NCBI GenBank assembly: GCA_964496575.1
Contig: CAZCAC010000011.1
Coordinates: 39,944 to 103,943, forward strand
Source: CAZCAC01 sp964496575
GTDB lineage: Bacteria > Planctomycetota > UBA1135 > GCA-002686595
Direction of reading: 5' to 3'
Length of the DNA stretch: 64,000 nucleotides
Positions 38,109 to 46,730 of this stretch are shown here, piece after piece. The notes below the pieces were generated by a model that was given only the letters and a program-made list of their open reading frames with translations, made no database searches and was not told the DNA's origin. The position numbers were made by a program, and so were the translations under genes. How positions within the stretch are numbered: the first letter of the stretch is position 1; every line of letters begins with the position of its first letter.

Positions 38109-39256
38109 CGGGTTCCCTCCGCACCCTCGGCGCGTGAGTAGAGTCGCTCGAGCCGGCGGGCATTGGCCTCGATCGTCAGTCCCCGTCGTTCGAGGGTCAT
38201 CATGGCCCGACGACCGGCCTCCGCGGAGCGCCCTTTCACCGCCGCCTCGAGGATCGCCTCCGCCCAGCGATCCGGCGGTTCACGCAGCGACAGGAAGTGG
38301 ACGCGATCCTCGAGCGCCGCGGCCTCCCTCGTGATCGCGTCGCTCACCACGCAGGGGAGACCGGCCGCCTGCGCTTCCACCAGGACGCGCGGCAGACCCT
38401 CGAAGTGGGACGGAAGCACGAAGGCGTCCAGTGCTCCCGCCAACAGCCGGGGGACATCGCTCCGTTCGCCGAGGAAGTGAAAGGCCTCGCCGGCACCGCG
38501 CTCGTGGATCAGACCCTCGATCTCGTCTCGCCGCGCCCCGCTCCCGACGAGCAGGACCCGGACCTTCTCGTCGCGGCGCCGCAGGGCGTCACCGATCTCG
38601 ACCAGGAGCTCGTGGTTCTTCTGCGCGGTGAAGCTGCCCACGTGACCGACGACCAGTGCGCTCTCGGGAATCCCCAGGGTCGCACGCGTCGCCAGCCGGT
38701 CGACGGAGCGGGCGAACGGAGTGAAGTCGAAGCCGGTCATCACCGAGCAGCGCTCATCTCGGGCCAGCCGCGCGCCAAAGGTGCCCTCCGCCGCCGCCTT
38801 CGAAACCGCCAGCAGATGGGTCGCGTGGCGAGCCGCGAGCCGCCGCATCGCCGCGCGGTAGAGCGACCGCCCGATCGAGTCGGTCTTCCCGTCAGCGGAG
38901 TTTCGGCTGTGCACGATACGGACCGGGACATCATGCCGGTGTGCAACGCGCGCCACGAAGCCGCCGAACAGCCCGAGGCTGCAATGGACGGCGCGGTACG
39001 GGCCGTGGCGGTCGAGAACCCGGCCCAGGTTGCCGGCGAAGCGAAGTGGCCGGGACGCGCTCCCGCAGTCGAACACCTCGCAAGAGAGCTCCAGGACCCT
39101 ACGGTGGTAGGGGTGTTCGGTCGGATCGGTGAGAACGACCACATCGATCCGGACGTCGCTGCCCTCCAGCCGCTCCGCGAGCTGGACCAGCCACGTCTCC
39201 GCGCCTCCGCGACGCAGCCCGCCCAGAACGTGGAGCACCTTCACCGGGCCGCTCAT
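38105..39256 (-). CDS. Glycosyltransferase family 4 protein
   Basis: The 383-residue protein has the N-terminal GT4 start VKVLHVLGGLRRGGAETWLV, the acceptor-side IVHSRNSADGKTDSIGRSLY, and the donor site VGHVGSFTAQKNHELLVEIG, VLLVGSGARRDEIEGLIHE and FEGLPRVLVEAQAAGLPCVV. It should add a sugar during repeat-unit synthesis. The start lies directly after the stop of the PaaK-like gene, and its end overlaps the polymerase gene by 4 nt. Confidence 0.9.
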   Translation of the reverse strand: MSGPVKVLHVLGGLRRGGAETWLVQLAERLEGSDVRIDVVVLTDPTEHPYHRRVLELSCEVFDCGSASRPLRFAGNLGRVLDRHGPYRAVHCSLGLFGGFVARVAHRHDVPVRIVHSRNSADGKTDSIGRSLYRAAMRRLAARHATHLLAVSKAAAEGTFGARLARDERCSVMTGFDFTPFARSVDRLATRATLGIPESALVVGHVGSFTAQKNHELLVEIGDALRRRDEKVRVLLVGSGARRDEIEGLIHERGAGEAFHFLGERSDVPRLLAGALDAFVLPSHFEGLPRVLVEAQAAGLPCVVSDAITREAAALEDRVHFLSLREPPDRWAEAILEAAVKGRSAEAGRRAMMTLERRGLTIEANARRLERLYSRAEGAEGTR

Positions 39257-40636
39257 CTAGGGCTCCAGATCGGCCGCCCCGGGGAGGCGACAGATGGTGT
39301 AGGGGTACTTGCCGTTCGGCAGCGGCGGGATCTCGGGCACGAGGTTGATGTCGACGAGACACGCCTCGCCCATCACCAGCTTCGTCTTCTCCTCGATCTC
39401 GGCACGCGTGGCCTCTGTGAGTTCCCCCCCGGCCCTCAGCTCGAGGTTCACCTCGACGCGATCGAAGTCGTTCTGGATCGCCTGGACCCGGGCGAACGGA
39501 GTATCCTCGAGAAAGACGCCGAGGATGTAGATGAAGTACTCACCGGGCACGACGCGGCCTTCTCTGGTGCGGAAGCAATCGACGCGGCGCCCGGTGATGC
39601 GTGAGAGCTTGGGCAAACCGCGGCCGCAGTCGCAGCGCTCGTCACCGAGTACGGCCCGATCGCCGATGCAGTAGCGGATGAGCGGTTGCGCGTAGTTGGT
39701 GAGGGCGGTGACGACGAGGTTCCCCTCTTCCCCCGGCGCGCAAGGCTCGCCCTCGTCGTCGACGACCTCGATCACGTGCGTGAACGCGGAGACGTGGAGC
39801 CCCGACTTCCCCGGGCACTCCATCGCCATGTTGTGCATATCCCGCGAGCCGTAGTGGTCGAAGACGGGGCAGCCGAAGACCAGCTCCATCCGGCTGCGCA
39901 TGTCGGGGTAGAGAGTACCCGCGCTCGAAACCACCAATCGTGGTGGGCGGATCTCGAGGCCTTGCTCCTGCGCGTAGCGGGTCAGCTCGAAGAGATTGGA
40001 GGCGTAGCCCCGGATCATCCGGGGGCGGACGGTGTTGATGCGCTCGATGTACTCGCCCAACCGCTCCGGCGTCATGCGGAAGGCATTGAGGATCTCTATC
40101 CCCCGCAGCCGCCGGTGCAATTCGCCGAAGAACGAGGTCTTGGTGGTCAATAGATCGCGCTCCGAACCCCACAGCTTCAGCTCGCGGTCGCCGGGACGGA
40201 TGCCGTGCCACTCGTAGAACCAGCGCAGCACCGTCCCGCCGGAGATCTCCACGTCGTCGCGTCCCTGAAGCAGGACCAGCGGCTCACCGGTGGACCCGCT
40301 GGTCCGATTCACTCCGGCCTCACGGCTGTCGATGTCGCTCGAGCAGAGCTCCTGGCTCCGCGCGCGCACGACGCTCTTGGGTAGGAGCGGGATCGTGGCG
40401 AGCTCCTCGCGCGAGACGGGGCCGGTCGAATCGAAGCCGATCTTCTCGAACAGCTCGCGGTAGTAGGGAGCCTCCCGCTGCGCGTGCCGGAGCAGAGCGC
40501 CCAGCCGCTCCGCCTGGATCGCCTCGATCTCCGCCGGAGTATCCCACTGGTGCGCCCGGAAGAACGCGAGCTCGCGGGAGGCCGAACGCCTGAACCCCAG
40601 GGCCACCGAGTTAAGGGATCGCCGGAGGAAGCTCAT
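39257..40636 (-). CDS. PaaK/CapK-like adenylate-forming protein of a polysaccharide locus
   Basis: From ATG 40636 the protein has 459 residues. It belongs to the phenylacetate-CoA ligase (PaaK) branch of the adenylate-forming superfamily: RTSGSTGEPLVLLQGRDD is the phosphate loop, RGYASNLFELTRYAQEQG and FDHYGSRDMHNMAMECPGKS follow, and LTNYAQPLIRYCIGDRAVL with CDCGRGLPKLSRITGRR near the C-terminus. The CDCG motif suggests a metal site. CapK homologues are common in capsule loci but their substrate is unknown; phenylacetate breakdown is unlikely because no paa genes are present. The start overlaps the flippase stop. Confidence 0.85.
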   Translation of the reverse strand: MSFLRRSLNSVALGFRRSASRELAFFRAHQWDTPAEIEAIQAERLGALLRHAQREAPYYRELFEKIGFDSTGPVSREELATIPLLPKSVVRARSQELCSSDIDSREAGVNRTSGSTGEPLVLLQGRDDVEISGGTVLRWFYEWHGIRPGDRELKLWGSERDLLTTKTSFFGELHRRLRGIEILNAFRMTPERLGEYIERINTVRPRMIRGYASNLFELTRYAQEQGLEIRPPRLVVSSAGTLYPDMRSRMELVFGCPVFDHYGSRDMHNMAMECPGKSGLHVSAFTHVIEVVDDEGEPCAPGEEGNLVVTALTNYAQPLIRYCIGDRAVLGDERCDCGRGLPKLSRITGRRVDCFRTREGRVVPGEYFIYILGVFLEDTPFARVQAIQNDFDRVEVNLELRAGGELTEATRAEIEEKTKLVMGEACLVDINLVPEIPPLPNGKYPYTICRLPGAADLEP

Positions 40637-41946
40637 GGCGTGACTCCCGGTCGGGGACCTCGCGGAGCTCCTTCGACGGCCGCGGCGGCCGCGGAGGATT
40701 GGAACACTCGCCGGAGCACGAGGCCGTAGCCGAGGATCGAGACGATCGAGCCGGCGAGCAGCGCCCAGGCGGCGCCCAGCGCCCCGTGGACGGGCACGAG
40801 CAACCAGCAGGCGATAGCGACCGCGGCGATCTTCACCGCGTGCAGGACCACCTGGACCCGGAAGTGACGGGAGGCGGTCAATCCGGTTCCGAGGAAGGTT
40901 CCCGTCGCCAGGAACCCGGCGTGCACCAGGATCCACACGAGGATGATGTGCTGCGACTCGTACTCAGGCCCGTACGCCGTCCGGAGGAACCACTTCCCGA
41001 GGAGCGCCGCCAGGAGGACACACACGGCTCCGACCAGGAGGCCGAGGCCCATCAGCTTGAAGAGGAGACGCTTGAACTCGCCGAGGTTCCGGTCGGCGAA
41101 GTGCCGGGCCAGCCGCGGCACCGTCGTTCGTGAGAGCGCTCGGGTCAACAGCAGCGCGGCGATGGCCACCGCCGCCGGAGCGGTGAAGAGTCCCAGAGCC
41201 TCTTCGCCGCCGAAGTGCTCGACGAAGTAGCGGGGGAGCTGAGCCCCGAAGGACCCGAGCCCGGCGATCACCCCGAGTGGCAGCGCGAGCCAGGTGAGGG
41301 AGGTGAGGCGGCCGAGAGCGAGGGAGGGACGCAGCCGGGAGAAGGCGACGGCCTGGCGGAAGTCCCAGGCGAACAGGACCACGATCCAGCCCAGGACGAG
41401 GGCGAGAGCGGCGAACTCCAGCCGCTCCGACAACCACATCGCCGCGGCGAGGGCTGCCAGCGAGATCGCTCCTTTCAGCACCATCGATCGGGCCAGGAGG
41501 TCCATCCGCTCGTTCTTCTGGAAGAGCGCCAGCACGACGTCGGCGACCGCCTCGATCGCCTTGGCCACGGCGACGATCAGCACGACGCGGATGGTCTCTG
41601 TGGCGAATCCGCCGAGGGAAACGGTGACCCCGACGATGGCCAGCCCCAGCGCGGTGGTGACGAGGCGCAGCCCCAGGTACTGGCCGAACTCGTACTCGTC
41701 GCCGGCGTCGGTCGCCAGCGCCACGCCCAGCCCCAGGTTGGTGAGCATGAAGATCGGGGCGGTGATCGCCAGGGCGAGCGCGAAGCGGCCCACCAGCTCG
41801 GGAGAGCCCAGCTGCGCGATGACGACGATGTACCCCCACTGGCAAGCCGCGTAGAAGAGGTTCCCGAAGAGGGTCCACGAGAAGTTCCGCCGGAGAGACG
41901 GAGGCGGGGGGGAGCCGACCTCGGGGGGCTGCGGACTGCCGTTCAT
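40633..41946 (-). CDS. Polysaccharide flippase (Wzx-like, MOP superfamily)
   Basis: The 437-residue protein from ATG 41946 is strongly hydrophobic, with about 12-14 predicted membrane segments. It opens RRNFSWTLFGNLFYAACQWG, like oligosaccharide flippases. Later segments include SLTWLALPLGVIAGLGSFGA, YFVEHFGGEEALGLFTAPAA and LTRALSRTTVPRLARHF. It should move lipid-linked repeat units across the inner membrane for the polymerase. A run of Ala marks the cytoplasmic C-terminus. It lies 13 nt after the epimerase gene. Confidence 0.87.
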   Translation of the reverse strand: MNGSPQPPEVGSPPPPSLRRNFSWTLFGNLFYAACQWGYIVVIAQLGSPELVGRFALALAITAPIFMLTNLGLGVALATDAGDEYEFGQYLGLRLVTTALGLAIVGVTVSLGGFATETIRVVLIVAVAKAIEAVADVVLALFQKNERMDLLARSMVLKGAISLAALAAAMWLSERLEFAALALVLGWIVVLFAWDFRQAVAFSRLRPSLALGRLTSLTWLALPLGVIAGLGSFGAQLPRYFVEHFGGEEALGLFTAPAAVAIAALLLTRALSRTTVPRLARHFADRNLGEFKRLLFKLMGLGLLVGAVCVLLAALLGKWFLRTAYGPEYESQHIILVWILVHAGFLATGTFLGTGLTASRHFRVQVVLHAVKIAAVAIACWLLVPVHGALGAAWALLAGSIVSILGYGLVLRRVFQSSAAAAAVEGAPRGPRPGVTP

Positions 41947-41959
41947 GCGTGGGACGAGC

Positions 41960-42907
41960 TCAGCCGCCGAGGGCCTGGCGATACCAGCCGATCGCCTTCT
42001 CCAGCCCGGACAGCGCGTCGACCTCGGGCTCATAGCCGAGGATCCGCTGCGCCTTCTCGATATCCGCCAGGCTGTCCCGCACGTCCCCCGGTCGGGGGGC
42101 GCCATGCTCGGGACGAAGGTCGCTGCCGAGCAGCTCGAGCACCTTGGCGCAGAGCTCGAGGATGGAGATACGGTCCCCGGCGCCGACGTTGAAGACCTCT
42201 CCATTCGCCTCCTCGGGCGCGACGCACGCCTTGAGGTTCGCCTGCACGGCGTTCTCGACGTAGGTGAAGTCCCGCGTTTGCCCGCCGTCGCCGTCGATCG
42301 TCGGCGGCTGGCCCCCGAGCACGGCCTTGACGAAGCGGGGGATGACCGCCGCATACGCTCCCTCGGGGTCCTGGCGAGGGCCGAAGATGTTGAAGTAGCG
42401 CAGGCCGACGGTCGGCAAGCCGTACACGCCGTGGAACACCGAGGCGTACAGCTCGGCGGCGTACTTGGTCACCGCGTACGGCGAGAGGGGCGTCGAGGGC
42501 AACGTTTCCACCTTGGGCAGCACCCTGGTGTCGCCGTAGGCCGACGAGGATGCGGCGTAGACGAAGCGCTCGACTCCGGCGTCGCGCGCGGCCACCAGCA
42601 TCGCCAGCGTCCCGTTCAGGTTGTGGTCGTTGGTGGTGATCGGGTCGTCGACCGAACGCGGCACCGAGCCGAGCGCCGCCTGGTGCAGGACGAAGTCGGC
42701 GCCGTCGCAGAGCCGGCGGCAGAGCTCGAGATCCCGGATGTCGCCCTCGACGAACTCCATCCGCTCGACGAACGGATCGATGTTCTCGCGCTTACCGGTG
42801 ATGAAGTTGTCCACGCCGACGACCGACTGACCTCGCCCGATCAGCGTCTCCACGAGGTGGGATCCGATGAAACCCGCTGCTCCGGTAACCAGGTATTTGT
42901 GCTTCAT
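41960..42907 (-). CDS. NAD-dependent sugar-nucleotide epimerase (WbpP/TviC-like)
   Basis: The 315-residue extended SDR starts MKHKYLVTGAAGFIGSHLVE, has the catalytic SSSAYG serine region and YAVTKYAAELY (YxxxK), and ends with LRYFNIFGPRQDPEGAYAAV and the substrate loop DGGQTRDFTYVENAV. This pattern fits UDP-GlcNAc(A) C4 epimerases. Its gene follows a UDP-N-acetylglucosamine dehydrogenase gene by 5 nt, a pair known from Vi-antigen (TviB/TviC) and WbpO/WbpP pathways that make UDP-GalNAcA. That product is an inference from pairing. Confidence 0.9.
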   Translation of the reverse strand: MKHKYLVTGAAGFIGSHLVETLIGRGQSVVGVDNFITGKRENIDPFVERMEFVEGDIRDLELCRRLCDGADFVLHQAALGSVPRSVDDPITTNDHNLNGTLAMLVAARDAGVERFVYAASSSAYGDTRVLPKVETLPSTPLSPYAVTKYAAELYASVFHGVYGLPTVGLRYFNIFGPRQDPEGAYAAVIPRFVKAVLGGQPPTIDGDGGQTRDFTYVENAVQANLKACVAPEEANGEVFNVGAGDRISILELCAKVLELLGSDLRPEHGAPRPGDVRDSLADIEKAQRILGYEPEVDALSGLEKAIGWYRQALGG

Positions 42908-42912
42908 TCCGA

Positions 42913-44241
42913 TCAAGCGCTGATCACGTTTTCCGCCGGCCGGCAGACTCCCCGGGTATCGATGACCAGCGGCAGTCGAGCCGCGAGCTGGTCGTGATCC
43001 ACCACGTCGTGGGCGGTGGAGATGATCGCCAGGTCGAAGGTCTCGGCGGTGATATCCTCGAGCCGGGCGCTCTCGACGCCGGCGAGGTCCGAGTGTTCGC
43101 GGGAGGGCCGCACCACCGGGCAGAACGGGTCGAAGTAGGACACCTCGGCGCCGTGCTCGAGCAGTCGTTTCCACAACGCGTAGGTCGGACTCTCGCGATC
43201 GTCGTCGACGTTCTTCTTGTACGCCAGGCCGACGAGCAGCACCCGGCTGCCCCGCAGGGACCGCGAACGATCGTTGAGGGCGAGCATGGTGCGGTGGATG
43301 ACGTAGTCCGGCATCGAGACGTTGATCTCGCCGGCGAGCTCGATGAAGCGGGTGGAGAGGCCGCTCTCCCTCGCCTTCCAGGTCAGGTAGAACGGATCGA
43401 TCGGGATGCAGTGTCCGCCGAGTCCGGGACCGGGGTAGAAGGGCATGTACCCGAACGGTTTCGTACTGGCCGCGCGGATCACCTCCCAGACGTCGATGTC
43501 CATCCCCTCGAAGATGATCTTCAGCTCGTTGACCAGCGCGATGTTGACGCAGCGGAAGATGTTCTCCATCAGCTTGGTCGCCTCCGCCGTGCGGCAGTTC
43601 GCCACGGGCACGGTGCGGCAGACGATGCGGTCGTATAGGGCCGCGGCCACGGCGAGGGAGGCCTCGTCGAATCCCCCGACCACCTTCGGAATCGTCGCCG
43701 TGGAGAACTCGGCGTTGTTCGGGTCCTCCCGCTCGGGGGAGTAGGCGACGAAGAGGTGGGTCCCGGCCTTCAGCCCGGACCCCGCCTCGAGTCGAGGCGC
43801 GAGCTCCTCCTCGGTGGTGCCGGGATAGGTCGTCGACTCGAGCACCACGAGCTGTCCCTCTCTCAGGAACGGCGCGATCGTCTCCGCCGTCCTGGTGATG
43901 TAGCTGAGGTCGGGATCGCGGTGAGCGGTGAGCGGGGTCGGGACACAGATCAGGAGCGCGTCACACTCGGCGACGCGCGAGAAGTCGGTGCTCGCGTCCG
44001 CCCGCCCTTTCCCGCGGAAGATCTCCTCCAGGATCTCCCCCTCGATGTGCCGGATGTACGACCGACCCGCCAGGAGGTCTTCGACCTTGCGCTCGTCGAC
44101 GTCCAGCCCGAGCACCACGAAGCCGCGCCGGGCGAACTCGATCAGGAGCGGCAACCCGACGTAGCCGAGGCCGATGATCCCCACCACGGCCTCGGAGCCC
44201 TCGATCTTCCTCAGCAGCTCGTCCTTCATGGGTGCGCGCAT
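42913..44241 (-). CDS. UDP-N-acetylglucosamine 6-dehydrogenase-type nucleotide-sugar dehydrogenase
   Basis: The 442-residue enzyme has an N-terminal NAD domain (VVGIIGLGYVGLPLLIEFARR), the middle domain with KLMENIFRCVNIALVNELKI, the catalytic cysteine in GPGLGGHCIPIDPFYLTWK, and a C-terminal domain with LVGLAYKKNVDDDRESP. It oxidises C6 of a UDP-sugar twice to give a uronic acid. The TYPGTTEEEL and YSPEREDPNN motifs fit the UDP-HexNAc dehydrogenase group (WbpA/TviB/WbpO). It sits between the Wzc kinase and the epimerase genes. A start at Met5 is equally possible. Confidence 0.92.
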   Translation of the reverse strand: MRAPMKDELLRKIEGSEAVVGIIGLGYVGLPLLIEFARRGFVVLGLDVDERKVEDLLAGRSYIRHIEGEILEEIFRGKGRADASTDFSRVAECDALLICVPTPLTAHRDPDLSYITRTAETIAPFLREGQLVVLESTTYPGTTEEELAPRLEAGSGLKAGTHLFVAYSPEREDPNNAEFSTATIPKVVGGFDEASLAVAAALYDRIVCRTVPVANCRTAEATKLMENIFRCVNIALVNELKIIFEGMDIDVWEVIRAASTKPFGYMPFYPGPGLGGHCIPIDPFYLTWKARESGLSTRFIELAGEINVSMPDYVIHRTMLALNDRSRSLRGSRVLLVGLAYKKNVDDDRESPTYALWKRLLEHGAEVSYFDPFCPVVRPSREHSDLAGVESARLEDITAETFDLAIISTAHDVVDHDQLAARLPLVIDTRGVCRPAENVISA

Positions 44242-44268
44242 CCTCGTGGGTGAATGGTCCGGGTCGAT

Positions 44269-46644
44269 TCACCGCTCCCCGTCGGACCTGGGGGTCCGGG
44301 GAGTCTGGGGCGATCGACCGTAGCGGTGCCCCGATCCGTACTCGTGTCCGTAGCCGTAGCCGAAGGTCCGCGGCTGGTCGTTGAGCACCACCCCGGGAAC
44401 CCGTGCTCCGACCGACAGCAGGGCATCGCGTGCCGCGACGGCGCTCTTGCTGGTCGATCGGTCGACCCGCAGGACGAGCAGGGAGAAGCTGCACCGGGTT
44501 GCGATCAGGCTGGCGTCGCTGACCGCCAGAACCGGCGGCGAGTCGACGACGACCCAATCGTACCGTTCCTCCAGTCGCTGGAGGAGAGCCGAGAACGCCT
44601 CGCTACCCAGGAGCTCGGCCGGTTGAGCGGGAATCGGTCCGGTGGTCAGGACGTCGAGGTTCTCCAGGCGGGTCGATTGGATCAGCTCGCCGACGCGCGC
44701 GCCGCCCGCGAGAATCCCCGACAGACCGGCGTTGTCGCCGAGCCCGTGGAGCCTCGCCTGAGTCGGGGAGCGCAGGTCGGCGTCGACGATCAGGGTCTTC
44801 TGCCCGGCCATCGCCATCGCGATGGCGAGGTGGGCGGTGGTCAGGGATTTGCCCTCGCCGGGGTTGGGCGAGGTGACCTGGATCACCTTGCCCTGTCCTC
44901 CGGGGAGGCCGAAGTAGACGGCGGTCCGCAAGGAGCGAGCCGCCTCCGCCAGCGCGGGGTGATCCTCCCAGGCCTGGACCATGTCCCCGGCGAAGCCCTT
45001 CAGTTTGAGGCGGGGCAGTACCGCGAAGAGGGGCAGCCCGACCCTTTCGGTCACGTCCTCCGCGTTGCGCAGGCGGTGGTCGAGAGCCTCGCGCAACCAG
45101 GTCAAGCCGCTGCCGAGGAGGAGCCCCAGGATCAAGGCGATGGCCAGGGTGGCCGCCTTCGAGTTGGCCGGCAGCGTGGTTTCGATGCTCGCGGGGTCGA
45201 GTACCTCGATGTTGAGGAGATTCTCATCCCCTTCGTCGACGTCGGCGAGGTTGATCTGACTGATGCGCACCGAAAGGTCGGAGATGATCGAGCGCGTCTG
45301 CTCCAGGTTCGTTTCCAGCAGCCGGTATTGCGCCTGCTCGCGGCCCAATTCCCGGGCCTTCTCCTCCTGGGCGGCGACCCAATCGCGGTACTCGGCGACC
45401 CGCCGCTCCGCGGACTCGCTGCGCTCCTGGAGGTAGGTGAGGTAGGTCTCGACGAAGAGCTGCTCCGTCGCCGCCGAGCTCTGGTCGATCTCGTCGGAGT
45501 ACGTCTGGACGCCGGTCTCGATCCCTTCCAGGAGGGCCTCGAGGCGCTCGATCTTGCCGTCGAGGCTGGTGATCGACGGGTGCTCGGGCGTGCGGTCGAC
45601 GAGCAGCTCGGCGCGCAGGGATCTCAGCTCGCTCAGCTGCGTCTCGTACCGGGTGTCCTGCTTGATCTGCTCGGTCAGGACGGCCCCGGAGAAGTCGCTC
45701 GCGGGAAGCCGATTCTGGACCGGAACGTCGAGGACCTGGCGCAGGACGTCGGGGGTCTCGGCCAGTGGCTTGGCCAGCTCCCACTCGGTCTTCGCGCGAG
45801 TCGCCTCGAGCTGGGCCTGGGTGTGCGCCGTCGACAGCTCGCGGAGGCGCTCGAGCTCGAAGTTCGTCGAACCCTCGGGATCGAGCCCCAGCGTGCCCCC
45901 TTCGTCGAGGAACTTCCTCATCGCCTCGAACTGCTCGTTGAACTCTTCCTCACGGAGCTCCTTCTGCTCGGTCAGGTGCTGCACGAGCTCGTGCAGGGTC
46001 GACTTCTTCCTCGAGGTGTGGAATCGACGGTACGAGCCGACCACTGCGTTGACGATCGCGCACGCCTCGGCCCTGTACGCCGAGTCGAGCGACACGGAGA
46101 CGATGTCGTCGTTCTTGCCGACGCTCACACGCACGTTCTGCTTGAGCCAGGCGAGCTTGTTGTGGACGTGTTCGAGGTCGGGACTCCCCGCGACCTCGGG
46201 CAGGCCGAGGGCGTCCTGCAGGACGGGCGTGGAGCGGATCAGGACGGCCTGGGTGCCGACGTACTTCTTGGCGTCACCGCCCATCAGGAGGCTCTCCGCC
46301 GAGAGCACCGCCGGGCCCGTCCGCTCGATCAGGAGCCGGGACTGCGCGCGCCAGATCGTTCCCCGGTGGTTGGCGATCTGCAGGCCAGCGAGCACGGCGA
46401 GAGCCGTCGCGACGAGGATGATCCACCGTCCCCGCCACGCCACCTCGAAGAGATGGCGTACCTGGGAGTCCTGCGCAGCGATGGGGGGGGATGTATCGGG
46501 AGTGCTCAAAGCGGGGCTCTGCCGGCGCCGCCTCCACGCCTCCGGCTCGGCACCGGGGGGGGGAGGAAGGGTGGGGGAATCAGGCTCCGGGTCGACGCAG
46601 ACCCGTCCTTCATCGTCGAATGGAGCCTCCGCACTGTGTCCCAA
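44269..46644 (-). CDS. Wzc-type chain-length determinant and BY-kinase
   Basis: This 791-residue protein has a Pro-rich cytoplasmic leader (about 1-60), a first membrane helix (WIILVATALAVLAGL), a large periplasmic Wzz domain with coiled coils (about 200-470), a second helix (ATLAIALILGLLLGSGLTWL), and a C-terminal BY-kinase. The kinase shows Walker A SPNPGEGKSLTTAHLA, Walker A' TLIVDADLRSP and Walker B WVVVDSPPVL. The tail has a Tyr cluster (YGYGHEYGSGHRYGR) for autophosphorylation. It should control polymer length and export together with the Wza-like protein at 27457. Confidence 0.92.
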   Translation of the reverse strand: MGHSAEAPFDDEGRVCVDPEPDSPTLPPPPGAEPEAWRRRRQSPALSTPDTSPPIAAQDSQVRHLFEVAWRGRWIILVATALAVLAGLQIANHRGTIWRAQSRLLIERTGPAVLSAESLLMGGDAKKYVGTQAVLIRSTPVLQDALGLPEVAGSPDLEHVHNKLAWLKQNVRVSVGKNDDIVSVSLDSAYRAEACAIVNAVVGSYRRFHTSRKKSTLHELVQHLTEQKELREEEFNEQFEAMRKFLDEGGTLGLDPEGSTNFELERLRELSTAHTQAQLEATRAKTEWELAKPLAETPDVLRQVLDVPVQNRLPASDFSGAVLTEQIKQDTRYETQLSELRSLRAELLVDRTPEHPSITSLDGKIERLEALLEGIETGVQTYSDEIDQSSAATEQLFVETYLTYLQERSESAERRVAEYRDWVAAQEEKARELGREQAQYRLLETNLEQTRSIISDLSVRISQINLADVDEGDENLLNIEVLDPASIETTLPANSKAATLAIALILGLLLGSGLTWLREALDHRLRNAEDVTERVGLPLFAVLPRLKLKGFAGDMVQAWEDHPALAEAARSLRTAVYFGLPGGQGKVIQVTSPNPGEGKSLTTAHLAIAMAMAGQKTLIVDADLRSPTQARLHGLGDNAGLSGILAGGARVGELIQSTRLENLDVLTTGPIPAQPAELLGSEAFSALLQRLEERYDWVVVDSPPVLAVSDASLIATRCSFSLLVLRVDRSTSKSAVAARDALLSVGARVPGVVLNDQPRTFGYGYGHEYGSGHRYGRSPQTPRTPRSDGER

Positions 46645-46730
46645 AGCGGGACAGATCGGCGAATCCAGTGGGTGGGCGGGAGGGGGTCGTCACTGATCGG
46701 GGACGCGAACCTGCCTGTTCCGGAACCGGG

